Source: an uncultured Prevotella sp. (GTDB taxonomy: Bacteria; Bacteroidota; Bacteroidia; Bacteroidales; Bacteroidaceae). Taken from it: a DNA stretch of 55,032 bases. The stretch is from the NCBI GenBank assembly GCA_946548065.1, contig CAMNPM010000013.1:1-55032 (forward strand), in the 5' to 3' direction. Positions 43,255 to 52,128 of this stretch are shown piece after piece; within the stretch, counting starts at the first letter, position 1, and every line of letters starts with the position of its first letter. The translations under genes and the position numbers were made by a program. The notes below the pieces were generated by a model. It made no database searches, was not told the DNA's origin, and saw only the letters and a program-made list of their open reading frames with translations.

Positions 43255-46200
43255 ATGAATAAGCTGAAGAAGATACTATTAGTCCTCATGCTGGCACTGC
43301 CCATGGCAGCTGCAGCTGTTTATCTGTTTAAAACCCTGGATGCAAGAAACGGCCTGATAAGCAGTCAGATCAACTGCATCCTGAAAGACCAGCGCGGCTT
43401 CGTGTGGTTTGGTACGCCTGCCGGTCTGTATCGGTTTGACGGCTACACCTTCAAGAACTTCCAGAGCAACTCGCAAGACGGCTCGTCGCTGTCGGACAGC
43501 TATATCGTCAGCCTGCAGGAGATGCTCGATGGCAACCTGTGGGTAGAGACTGCCGCCGGCTTCTGCATATACCACCCCCAGACAGAGAGTTTCGAGCGCG
43601 ACCTGAAACAGGTATATGCCAGCATGGGCATCGTGGGTAAGCCCAATGTGGTGTATGTGGACCAGCACAAGAACTTTTGGGCCTCGATACCCAACAAAGG
43701 TGTCATTGCCTACAACATGCAGCAGCAGACCGACTACGAGTTCACCTATACCAACGACGCACATGGTATACCCCAGGGCAACATCGTATCCATTGGCGAA
43801 TGTCGCGACGGTGTCATCCTAGTCTATGAAGACGGCCGACTGGTGTGCTGCGACATCATGCACCAGCAGCATACGGTGTGGCAGACGGACTACATTGCCG
43901 GCCACAACCTGCGCAAGAGCAAGAGCCTCAAGGTGTTTGCAGACCAGTCGGACAACATCTGGCTGTACGGTCAGGGTACACTGATGGTCTATAACAAGAA
44001 TGCCGACAACTGGAACACGACCATCGGTGACCGTTTAGGACTAACCGGCATTGCCGTAGACCATAGCGTAAACGGAATGGCAGGCGACGGAAGAGGCAAC
44101 ATCTGGATAGGAACCGACCGTTCCGGCTTGGTACGCATTCACGTGAACAACTACGAGATGGAGTTCGTTGACCCCCGCAGCATCAACGACCACCGCATCA
44201 ACGACGGAGCAATCGCCATACAGAGCGTCTATGTAGACGACACCGACTTGCTATGGGTAGGCACTGAGAAGTCGGGCGTGGCATACTACGGTGACAACAT
44301 CTATAAGTTTGCCAGCAACCTGAACGGCGACATCACTGCCATCGCCCAGGCCAACGACAGTACCATATGGTATGGCACTGGCAACAAGGGTATCATAGGA
44401 TATACCGGCACACTGGCCAGCAACAAGGTGTCGTGCATGGCCACAACCCCCGACGGTAGCCTGTGGGTAGGTTCGAAGCAGAACGGTCTGACCCGCATCC
44501 AGCACGGCATAGGCAAGATATACTCCATGGCTCGCGACAGCTCGCTGACCCTGATTGACGACCATATCAATGCGCTGTGCAGCGATAAGTCAGGCAACCT
44601 CTGGATTGCCACCAATGGCGGTCTGCAGGTGTTCAACCCCAAGATGAACACCTTCTCGTCGTACACCCGTGAGAATGGCATGCTGAACACCAACAACATC
44701 ACCGCCCTCTGCTACGGCAAGAACAACAACATGCTCATTGGCTCGGCAGAAGGACTGATAGTACTGAACCTTTCGACGCGCGAGAAGAAAGTATTGACAG
44801 GTAACTCAACTAACTTAAAGCCTTTCACCAACAACTATATCACTCAGGTGTTCGAAGACTCCCGCGGTCTGATATGGGTGGGTACGCGTGAAGGCATCAA
44901 CATCCTGAACCTGGAGGCCGACGAGCTGAGCCAGCTGACAGAGAAAGACGGCTTGTGCAACAACTCGATATGCGGTATTGCAGAAGACAAGAACCACAAC
45001 ATCTGGATCTCTACCAGCAACGGAATCAGCCGTATTGTCATCCAGCGCAACTACGAGGACGGGACCTTCAACTACGGCATCTACAACTACAGCGTCTACG
45101 ACGGTCTGCAGAGCAACGAGTTCAACCTGGGTGCCATCATGACGCGCCGCGACGGCAACGTGGTCTTTGGCGGTCTGTATGGTGTCAACTGGGTACGCGA
45201 GAGTGGCAGAGATGATGCGGAGTCGCTTCCACGAGTAATGCTGACACAGCTTTTGGTGGGAGAAGAGGAAATCAAGATTGGACACGAATACAATGGACGA
45301 GTATTGCTGACCCAGGCCCTGAACGAAAGCAGCAAGATAGAGCTGGCCAACTCGCAGAATGACATTACCATCAAGTTTGCCGCTGGCAACTACAACCAAG
45401 GCGAGCGCCTGCAGTTCATGTACTGGATGGAAGGCCTGCATAACGACTGGCGCAATGGTGATGCCTTGCTGCACGGTGTGCGATTCCAGGATCTGTCCAG
45501 CGGCAACTACACGCTCCATGTGAAGGCGGTAAGTGCCAATGGTGCCCTGAGCAACCAGGAGCGAACAATAGAAATTGTTGTCGACCGTCCTTGGTGGATA
45601 TCATGGTGGATGCTTACAGTGTATCTGGCCGTTATCATACTCGCCATTATCATCTGGCGCTATGGCTATAAGAAGCTGAAGAAGATGTGGGCAGGCAAAC
45701 GCACCGTCATTGACGAACTGAAACGACAGCGCGAGGAAATCAAGATGACCAGCGACGAGCTGCGCCAGCCCATGGCCCGTATGACCTCTATCATAGGCAA
45801 CCTGGCCATGCAGATGGACAACGCAGAGGGACAGGAGCAGCTCAACTCGCTCCACTTCCAACTGCTGCAGGTCATTACCCGTATCTCGGAAATGCAGTCG
45901 ACACTGGAGAATCCCGAGAAGAAAGCCGAGTCAAGTGCCAAGGACAAGATGGAGCTGAACGACCGGGGCGAAGTAGCCCTGATCTCCGATCCTTCGGTAA
46001 AGGAGCTGACTGCCGACATCAAGCCGCTGCGCTTCGAGAGCCAGCAGAAGAAGTTCGTGGTGGTATTCATCGACAATAGCCGCGAGTTCCTTACATTCAT
46101 GCGAGCCCACCTGCACGAGGCATACGACTTCCATGCCTACGATAATATCAAGGCTGCCCTGCCCGATATCGAGATGCTGAATGCCGACCTTGTAGTCTGC

Positions 46201-47013
46201 AAGCAGGACATGGACTACATGTCAGGTAGCGAGCTGTGCAACCAGTTCAAACAAGACCCACGCCGCAGCAAGACCAAGTTTGTGCTGCTCACCGATGGGG
46301 TGCTGTCACAAGAAGACATGGTAGACCAGAACATCACGCTGGCAGCCGACGACTATCTGGCCAAGCCGTTCAACATTGCCGATGCCGTGATGCGGTTCAA
46401 CAAGCTGATGGGCCTCGGTCCTATCGAGATGGAGAACGCCACCATTGAGGGTCGCGAGACCCGCCGTCTGGAGAGCCGCAATGCCAGTATGACCACCGCC
46501 TCGTTCAACTACAACGATGTGGGCCAGGGCAAGCAGCTGCCCGCTGATGGCCAGCCAGAAACTGCTCCGCACGAGGAAGAGCAACAGCCGGTTGCACAGG
46601 AGGAGCCCGTGAACCAAGGCATGATGCTCATGAAGCAGTACTATGGAGACAACACCATTGGCGACTACTCCATGAACAACGCCATGGACCAGCAGCTGAT
46701 GCGCAACGTAGAGCAGTTTGTGCTACAGAACATGAGCCGCGGACAGATTAGCCTGGAAGAGATGGCATCGGCCATGGGTATGGGACGCGTACCGTTCTAT
46801 CACAAGATTCGCGCCCTGACCACAAAGACTCCTGCCGAGATAGTGCGCGAACTGCGACTGAAACATGCCTGCACACTGCTGGTAAGTACCAACATCAACA
46901 TGAGCGAGCTGGCCATCAACGTGGGATTCCAGACCGCAGAGAACTTTGCAAGCATCTTCAAGGATAAGTTTGGCATGACCCCACTCGAGTATCGAATGAA
47001 ATATAAAAGGTAA
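43255..47013 (+). CDS. hybrid-regulator (HTCS)-like protein lacking kinase and phospho-acceptor residues
   Basis: 1252 residues. Signal/membrane segment 1-25, two-component-regulator propeller repeats (about 30-690, e.g. GLWVGSKQNGLTRI, RGLIWVGTREGINIL), Y_Y_Y domain (about 700-775), transmembrane helix (about 781-803), a helical remnant of the dimerisation domain, receiver-like domain (about 930-1055) and AraC-type HTH (about 1150-1252, NVGFQTAENFASIFKDKFGMTPLEYR). In the dimerisation remnant the usual SHELRTP is SDELRQP (833-839), so the phosphorylated His is Asp834. No HATPase domain exists between it and the receiver. In the receiver the acceptor Asp position is K983 (VVCKQDM), though the Lys of LAKPF is kept. 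It is thus a one-piece membrane sensor-activator that probably works without phosphotransfer. Its target is unknown. Confidence 0.88.
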   Translation: MNKLKKILLVLMLALPMAAAAVYLFKTLDARNGLISSQINCILKDQRGFVWFGTPAGLYRFDGYTFKNFQSNSQDGSSLSDSYIVSLQEMLDGNLWVETAAGFCIYHPQTESFERDLKQVYASMGIVGKPNVVYVDQHKNFWASIPNKGVIAYNMQQQTDYEFTYTNDAHGIPQGNIVSIGECRDGVILVYEDGRLVCCDIMHQQHTVWQTDYIAGHNLRKSKSLKVFADQSDNIWLYGQGTLMVYNKNADNWNTTIGDRLGLTGIAVDHSVNGMAGDGRGNIWIGTDRSGLVRIHVNNYEMEFVDPRSINDHRINDGAIAIQSVYVDDTDLLWVGTEKSGVAYYGDNIYKFASNLNGDITAIAQANDSTIWYGTGNKGIIGYTGTLASNKVSCMATTPDGSLWVGSKQNGLTRIQHGIGKIYSMARDSSLTLIDDHINALCSDKSGNLWIATNGGLQVFNPKMNTFSSYTRENGMLNTNNITALCYGKNNNMLIGSAEGLIVLNLSTREKKVLTGNSTNLKPFTNNYITQVFEDSRGLIWVGTREGINILNLEADELSQLTEKDGLCNNSICGIAEDKNHNIWISTSNGISRIVIQRNYEDGTFNYGIYNYSVYDGLQSNEFNLGAIMTRRDGNVVFGGLYGVNWVRESGRDDAESLPRVMLTQLLVGEEEIKIGHEYNGRVLLTQALNESSKIELANSQNDITIKFAAGNYNQGERLQFMYWMEGLHNDWRNGDALLHGVRFQDLSSGNYTLHVKAVSANGALSNQERTIEIVVDRPWWISWWMLTVYLAVIILAIIIWRYGYKKLKKMWAGKRTVIDELKRQREEIKMTSDELRQPMARMTSIIGNLAMQMDNAEGQEQLNSLHFQLLQVITRISEMQSTLENPEKKAESSAKDKMELNDRGEVALISDPSVKELTADIKPLRFESQQKKFVVVFIDNSREFLTFMRAHLHEAYDFHAYDNIKAALPDIEMLNADLVVCKQDMDYMSGSELCNQFKQDPRRSKTKFVLLTDGVLSQEDMVDQNITLAADDYLAKPFNIADAVMRFNKLMGLGPIEMENATIEGRETRRLESRNASMTTASFNYNDVGQGKQLPADGQPETAPHEEEQQPVAQEEPVNQGMMLMKQYYGDNTIGDYSMNNAMDQQLMRNVEQFVLQNMSRGQISLEEMASAMGMGRVPFYHKIRALTTKTPAEIVRELRLKHACTLLVSTNINMSELAINVGFQTAENFASIFKDKFGMTPLEYRMKYKR

Positions 47014-47022
47014 TCATTTATA

Positions 47023-48297
47023 ATGTTTTCAGGAAAACTTAATTTGCTACTGTCTGTGTTCCTGTGCCTCTGCATTCCCAGAGCCACCCAGGCACAGACC
47101 AGCGACTCATTGATTGTAGAAACTCTGCGACAGAGTGGCATCCGATTCTCACACGACAACAGCGTCACACTGCTGATGTCCGGACAACAGAAGTTCGACG
47201 ACATGTTCAAGGCTATCCGTCAGGCAAAGAGCAGCATTCATCTGGAGTACTTCAACTTCCGCAACGACTCGATAGCCTCACTGCTGTTCGACATCCTGCG
47301 CGAGAAGCGCAGCGAGGGTGTTGAGGTTCGTGCCATGTTCGACGGTTTTGGCAACGACAGCAACAACCAGCCCCTGAAGAAGCACCATCTGAAGGCGCTG
47401 CGCCAGGACAGCATCGAGATAGTGGAATACTCCCCTATCCGCTTCCCCTGGGTCAACCATATCTTCGGGCGCGACCATCGTAAGATTGTAGTCATCGATG
47501 GCAAGATAGCCTATACGGGCGGCATGAATGTGGCCGACTATTATATAAAAGGTACGGAACAAGTAGGAGAATGGCGCGATATGCACTGCCGCATAGAAGG
47601 CGATGCCGTCAACGAGCTGCAGGCCATCTTCCTGCGCATCTGGAACCGCACTACAGGACAGGACGTCCACGGCATGAAATACTATCGCGGAGGAACGCCA
47701 ACGGTGTTCCATGGCCTGAAGCCCGACACCACGCACACGGCAGGCCGCAAGATGGTGGGCATCATCAATCGCGAGCCCCATGTGACACCTAAGATTATGC
47801 GCACCTTCTACATCAATGCCATCGACCAGGCCAAGGACTCCATCCACATCATCAACCCCTACTTCACCCTGATACCCACCTTGACACGAGCCTTGACCCG
47901 TGCCATCCGAAGAGGTGTGAAAGTGGAAATCATGCTGTCAGCCAAGAGCGACATTCCCCTCACGCCCGACTGCGCCCTCTACCAGGCCCACAAGCTGATG
48001 AAGCGGGGCGCTACGATATGGCTTTACAAGCCCGGGTTCCACCATTCCAAGATTATGATGATTGACGGGCGATACTGTACGGTAGGCAGCACCAATCTCG
48101 ATGCCCGCAGTCTGAAGTGCGACTTTGAGGAGAATGCCGTCATCGTCGACCCGGCAACTACCCGGGAGCTGGACGACATGTTCTGGCGCGACAAGCAGAA
48201 ATCATTTCTGCTGACCCCGCAATCGTGGGATGAGTTCCGTACGGGCTGGCAGAAATTCGTAGGATGGTTTGCCCATCTGCTGCAACCCCTGCTCTAA
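47023..48297 (+). CDS. phospholipase D-family protein, cardiolipin-synthase-like, with signal peptide
   Basis: 424 residues. An N-terminal signal-like segment (FSGKLNLLLSVFLCLCIPRATQA) replaces the two membrane helices usual in bacterial cardiolipin synthases. Both HKD motifs are intact: HRKIVVIDGKIAYTGGMN and HSKIMMIDGRYCTVGSTN. Cardiolipin synthases join two phosphatidylglycerols; a secreted PLD-type enzyme is the alternative. It starts 9 nt after the regulator-like gene and is probably co-transcribed with it. Confidence 0.88.
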   Translation: MFSGKLNLLLSVFLCLCIPRATQAQTSDSLIVETLRQSGIRFSHDNSVTLLMSGQQKFDDMFKAIRQAKSSIHLEYFNFRNDSIASLLFDILREKRSEGVEVRAMFDGFGNDSNNQPLKKHHLKALRQDSIEIVEYSPIRFPWVNHIFGRDHRKIVVIDGKIAYTGGMNVADYYIKGTEQVGEWRDMHCRIEGDAVNELQAIFLRIWNRTTGQDVHGMKYYRGGTPTVFHGLKPDTTHTAGRKMVGIINREPHVTPKIMRTFYINAIDQAKDSIHIINPYFTLIPTLTRALTRAIRRGVKVEIMLSAKSDIPLTPDCALYQAHKLMKRGATIWLYKPGFHHSKIMMIDGRYCTVGSTNLDARSLKCDFEENAVIVDPATTRELDDMFWRDKQKSFLLTPQSWDEFRTGWQKFVGWFAHLLQPLL

Positions 48298-48311
48298 GGC
48301 ACGGGGGAAGA

Positions 48312-50423
48312 CTACCCGTTTATTGCAGCCTGCATCATCATCGTTTCCACACGACCGATACCATGCTCATGAAGCCACGCTTCGTCCAGCCTGTTGCAGC
48401 CCTTCAGCAGCCTGGCGGCTTCGTCGACACGTCCCTGCAGCCACAGGCAATAGCCATAGTTGGTCTTATCCTCCTGGGCAGCATGCTCGCCTGCCAGTAC
48501 TTGCTGATAGACCCTGTCTGCCTGTTCCAGCTTGCCAGCACATGTCAGGGTCCATGCCAGCACTCTGTTCACCCGTTGGTCGTCGGGATGTTCGTAGTTC
48601 AGTTGGAACAGCGACTGCAAAGCCTCGTCATAGTCTTTCAGCTCCACCTGGCATACCGCCTTGTTCAGCATATATCCCGTCTTGCCAGGATTAAGCAACA
48701 GCAGACGGTCGTAGTCGGTCAGCGCATCTTCATAGAATCCGTTCTCGTAACTCCATCGGGCATGCCCCACCAGAGCCCGCACATTGTCGGGCTCTAATTC
48801 CAAGGCCTCAGCGAACTGCTTGGTCCAAAGGAAATACTGCACATCGCGCATCTCCTGGGGGAACGTATCGAGCAACTGCTGAGCGGCAGTCTGGTGATTC
48901 TTCTTCAGCAGCAAAGCCACCACCTCACGCTTATAGGCTTCCAGCGGGGTAGTCCTGAACAGTTCCGACCCGAAGAACAGGCACATGCCCAATTCGTTCT
49001 TCGCAGTGTCAAAGGGATTGCACAGGGCTGAGCGGTTGGGAAACAGCTTGAAGAAGCGGTACAGGTCCATCAGGTAGTTACGCCTGATATAGGCAGGATC
49101 ACTATACTCAGAGCGTGATGGCTCAAATTCCATTGGCGATACCTCACCACTTTGGAACATCTTCCGCATCTCCGCCGGCAGGTTGTTGATCACCTGCTGC
49201 ATGGCTATCAGCAACGAATACTTGTCATTATTGCAGAAAGGACCTTTGTTCAACAGTTTGTCTACCATTCTGTTGTCTTCCAACCGCTCCACGTATTGGG
49301 CAATATCAGGATGCTGCATATAGAAAGGCACCAGCCAGTTGCTCATGTCGTAGAAGAACGGATAGCGCTTGATCTGTGAAAAACCGCTGAAGAAGATGTC
49401 GGTCCCCTGTTTCTGCATATCCATGAGCCGCTTGGCATTGGCTTCCAGCTGCTCCATACGCCGTTCCTCGGCATCGGGGTGCAAAGCATCTTCCAGCTCG
49501 TCTTCCTCCACCTCCTCCAACCCTTTGGGAGTCATGCGGAATCCGCCATTCTTCAGGTTGGACATGATGACATCGCTCACCTCCTTGCTGTCTTCTTCTA
49601 CATTGAGGGCATATACCAGCTGTATCTGCAGTTCTGTCAACTCCCTGCACACCTGCTCCGACTGTAGCAGGTCGGCCACCAACTCGCGCTGCTCGGGATA
49701 GATGTCTACGAAGTCGTCGTCAATACCCATTACCCAGCCCACCAAAGCACGTTGGCGGACCTCCTCTGCCAGAGACTGGCGATAGACGGAAACCAGAAGT
49801 CTGAACTTCACCATATCGAATCGGTTCATCAGCGACAGCATGACGGCCGATACCAGCAACTGCTGGTCTTTGACATCCACCGTCGGAGAAAGCAGCAGAG
49901 CCTCCATGGTCTTGCCCACCCCCTCCGTCCAAATACGCGATGTCACGATATAGTTGAACAGTGCATTCATCTGTTGCTGGTGCTGCTTGTAAATCTGCAG
50001 GCCTCTCTCCTTACGCAGGTTTTCTGGCTCCAGCTCCAGCATGGCCACATCGGTGACAAAGCCCTCCAACTCCTGCCGGATAGCATCGAGCGACCAGGTG
50101 TATTCCGACTGTCTCACTTGCTGATAGACCCCCTGCAGATAGGATGACGCACTTAAATGGCGATGAATGGCAATATTGGCACAGAGCACGTACACTCGTT
50201 GCAACAGCTTCTGATACTGCAAATGGCGCTGCGGATCGCTGACCCCCTGCCGCCAATAGCCTTCCATCAGCTGGTATTCTTCCTTCATCACATCCAGGCG
50301 CTCCTTGGTCTGCGGGTTGGGCCATGCAGAGAGATAAGTCTCCGTCTCTGCTATCGCAAGTCCTACGTTGCCGGCAATCAGCTGTTTGAAGATGCGTTCC
50401 AAGGAAATATCTGTCGTACCCAT
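48312..50423 (-). CDS. large tetratricopeptide-repeat protein of unknown function
   Basis: 703 residues, no signal peptide, mostly helical. Clear TPR units occur near the C-terminus (ALVGHARWSYENGFYEDALTDYDR, NKAVCQVELKDYDEALQSLFQL, LAWTLTCAGKLEQADRVYQQVL). The N-terminal 500 residues are helical without a recognised domain. It starts 3 nt after the upstream lipoprotein stop, so the two are an operon. Confidence 0.8.
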   Translation of the reverse strand: MGTTDISLERIFKQLIAGNVGLAIAETETYLSAWPNPQTKERLDVMKEEYQLMEGYWRQGVSDPQRHLQYQKLLQRVYVLCANIAIHRHLSASSYLQGVYQQVRQSEYTWSLDAIRQELEGFVTDVAMLELEPENLRKERGLQIYKQHQQQMNALFNYIVTSRIWTEGVGKTMEALLLSPTVDVKDQQLLVSAVMLSLMNRFDMVKFRLLVSVYRQSLAEEVRQRALVGWVMGIDDDFVDIYPEQRELVADLLQSEQVCRELTELQIQLVYALNVEEDSKEVSDVIMSNLKNGGFRMTPKGLEEVEEDELEDALHPDAEERRMEQLEANAKRLMDMQKQGTDIFFSGFSQIKRYPFFYDMSNWLVPFYMQHPDIAQYVERLEDNRMVDKLLNKGPFCNNDKYSLLIAMQQVINNLPAEMRKMFQSGEVSPMEFEPSRSEYSDPAYIRRNYLMDLYRFFKLFPNRSALCNPFDTAKNELGMCLFFGSELFRTTPLEAYKREVVALLLKKNHQTAAQQLLDTFPQEMRDVQYFLWTKQFAEALELEPDNVRALVGHARWSYENGFYEDALTDYDRLLLLNPGKTGYMLNKAVCQVELKDYDEALQSLFQLNYEHPDDQRVNRVLAWTLTCAGKLEQADRVYQQVLAGEHAAQEDKTNYGYCLWLQGRVDEAARLLKGCNRLDEAWLHEHGIGRVETMMMQAAING

Positions 50424-50426
50424 CTC

Positions 50427-51431
50427 TTACCTCCTCCTTCTGCCTTTTCCCTTCCTTGCCTTGCCCTTCTCACTCTTGGCCTTGTCTTCTTTCGCGCTTT
50501 TTGACGACGGCAGCACCTTCGCCAGCCACTTCTCAGCCAGCAGGACATCCTGCTCACGCGGACCCTGAGCATGCTCGAATCTCAGATTGTCGGGCAGCGA
50601 GTCCAGCATGTTCTGTTTCACCTTACACCGCTTGGCAATCAGGAGTTTGTAATGACGTACACCATATTTATTAATAGAGTCACAGGCCTGGTTCCAGGCT
50701 TTCGTCAGCAACTGCAGCTGATGACTGCGTTCAGGGTGCTGCATCTCCTTCTCGCGGAACACCAGCACACCCAGTCTGAGGTCTTCCTTCCGGGTGTCAT
50801 ACACCACGGTATGTTTCAGCATCCTGGCCGCCGTAGCCCAAGGCTCAGCCATCCATTGCGCGTCCATCTCGTTATTCTGCAGCATCAGCAGGCGCACACT
50901 CACATCATTGATTTGCACCTTGAACACGCGGTCCCTATCCAGCTTGACCGAGTCCACCACCCGGTCTGTCAGCAGGTCGGTAGCCGAGTAGCGTGTCATG
51001 GCCACCATCTTGTCGTCCAGCTGCTTCAGCTGGCGCACACGGGCATTGCGGTTGGTCAGCAGTTGCCAGTGTCCGTTGGTGGCAGCCACATAGCGTAGCT
51101 TCATCCCCCGCCGTTCCATCCGCTTGGACCGCACCAAATCACTGATGGCACCTTCCACCCTGCCCCGCTCCAGCGCAGTGTCGCAGTCCATCTGCGCCAT
51201 ATAGTATTTCAGGCGCACACCACCACGCAGCGTGTCGAGCAACTGGTATGACTCCGCCACGTAGAGTGGCAGACAGTCCAGCGTAGGCATCACTGCAATC
51301 TTCAGCGCAGCAGAGTCTTTGCGTGCCGCGGCACGGCGCTGCTCGCGGCTGATGCGTTTTGTCTCCTCATACGACTGTCCGCATGCCACCAACAGCAGCA
51401 GACAGCCCAAAAGCATAACTGTTTTCTTCAT
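50427..51431 (-). CDS. lipoprotein resembling type-2 periplasmic binding proteins
   Basis: 334 residues from MKKTVMLLGCLLLLVAC at 51431, chosen because the promoter box at 51440-51447 lies just upstream and this start gives a lipoprotein signal. The mature part (LKIAVMPTLDCLPLYVAE, AISDLVRSKRM, SATDLLTDRVVD, NDVSVRLLMLQNNEMDAQWMAEPW) follows the pattern of NitT/TauT or THI5-like substrate-binding proteins. No ABC permease or ATPase is adjacent. The C-terminus is a strongly basic Lys/Arg tail (about 30 residues), unusual for the family. It precedes the TPR gene by 3 nt. Confidence 0.75.
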   Translation of the reverse strand: MKKTVMLLGCLLLLVACGQSYEETKRISREQRRAAARKDSAALKIAVMPTLDCLPLYVAESYQLLDTLRGGVRLKYYMAQMDCDTALERGRVEGAISDLVRSKRMERRGMKLRYVAATNGHWQLLTNRNARVRQLKQLDDKMVAMTRYSATDLLTDRVVDSVKLDRDRVFKVQINDVSVRLLMLQNNEMDAQWMAEPWATAARMLKHTVVYDTRKEDLRLGVLVFREKEMQHPERSHQLQLLTKAWNQACDSINKYGVRHYKLLIAKRCKVKQNMLDSLPDNLRFEHAQGPREQDVLLAEKWLAKVLPSSKSAKEDKAKSEKGKARKGKGRRRR

Positions 51432-51439
51432 TTTCGTTG

Positions 51440-51447
51440 CAAAGGTA
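51440..51447 (-). promoter_or_regulatory. -7 box for the lipoprotein/TPR operon
   Basis: Minus-strand TACCTTTG 8 nt before the ATG at 51431. A short AGAGTT(A/G) repeat lies immediately upstream at 51458-51483. Confidence 0.65.
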
Positions 51448-51724
51448 CAAAAAAGTTTAGAGTTAAGAGTTGAGAGTTGAGAGAAATTTTGCAATTTTGC
51501 AGACGATTGCAAATCTAACGCGCATTTCTGTGTTTATCCGGCATTCCTCTCACCGCCTACCAAAACGAGTAAGAGCCAGGACGGGTCACCTGCATAATCG
51601 TGTGGATTAACCAAAGATCTTGAATAGTTGAGTAGATCAGGGGACTCGCATATAGCTGGTAGTGGTTATGCAGGGAGATGCCTCGGTTTTCTCCCTATGA
51701 TGCCATATTGTAGCCATGCTCAAG

Positions 51725-51777
51725 GGTATGGTATGTGTATGGCATGTGTATGGTATGTGTATGGCATGTGTATGGCA
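51725..51777. repeat. 11-bp tandem repeat in the spacer
   Basis: Four contiguous units ATGTGTATGGC/T, plus partial copies at both ends, in the spacer 51448-51975. That spacer otherwise holds no gene I can support apart from the palindrome described separately. Confidence 0.85.
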
Positions 51778-51870
51778 TCTCCTTGCCTGAAGCGACTCTA
51801 AAGCGATGCAAAAATATGTGTAATAGGTCGAGAATTTTCTGTTTTTCTTGCATTGTGGTTGTTTTTGTTA

Positions 51871-51922
51871 GATCACGGGGGCGGTTCGGATCACGGGGTC
51901 GGTTCGAACCGACCCCGTGATC
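51871..51922. repeat. perfect 34-bp palindrome with an adjacent direct copy of its arm
   Basis: Positions 51889-51922 are an exact palindrome with arms GATCACGGGGTCGGTTC and its complement and no spacer. Immediately before it, 51871-51888 repeats the arm (GATCACGGGGGCGGTTCG) with one mismatch. Three copies of one 17-18-bp word therefore sit head-to-tail and head-to-head. There is no T-run, so it is not a usual terminator, although it lies 53 nt downstream of the small-peptide gene. Confidence 0.92.
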
Positions 51923-51975
51923 AAGATTCTGCGCTACGTCGTGCTGGTGTACGGCGCAAGCCTGTTTCTATAGAC

Positions 51976-52128
51976 TCACATACTGACATCCTTCCACTCT
52001 CCTTCGACGGCGGTCATTTCGTCGTTGCGCCCCACGCCTGTGATTTCTACGGAGCCGGAGCCGACAAGCAGTCTTTGGCTTGCTGCTATCTGAAGGATGT
52101 GCAGCGATGGTTTCTTGTAGTGTCTCAT
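51976..52128 (-). CDS. 50-residue peptide coupled to the fimbrillin-like gene
   Basis: Short minus-strand gene whose ATG (52126-52128) overlaps the stop of the fimbrillin-like gene as ATGA, a sign of translational coupling. The peptide starts MRHYKKPSLHILQIAASQ, continues RLLVGSGSVEITGVGRNDE and ends with EGEWKDVSM. A basic Lys-Pro start, a hydrophobic middle ending LLVGSGS and an acidic, Trp-containing tail recall short peptides found near secreted lipoprotein genes in Bacteroidales. No function is known to me. The GS-rich point after LLVG could be a processing site, which is only a guess. Confidence 0.6.
   Translation of the reverse strand: MRHYKKPSLHILQIAASQRLLVGSGSVEITGVGRNDEMTAVEGEWKDVSM

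Noticed and set aside
48301..48319. Small hairpin ACGGG/CCCGT between the convergent PLD-type and TPR genes, considered as terminator.
   Set aside because: Stem of only 5 bp and a weak T-run (TTTATT); not strong enough to call.
51725..51777. 11-bp repeats considered as a CRISPR array.
   Set aside because: Units are contiguous without spacers and far too short; no cas genes in the window.
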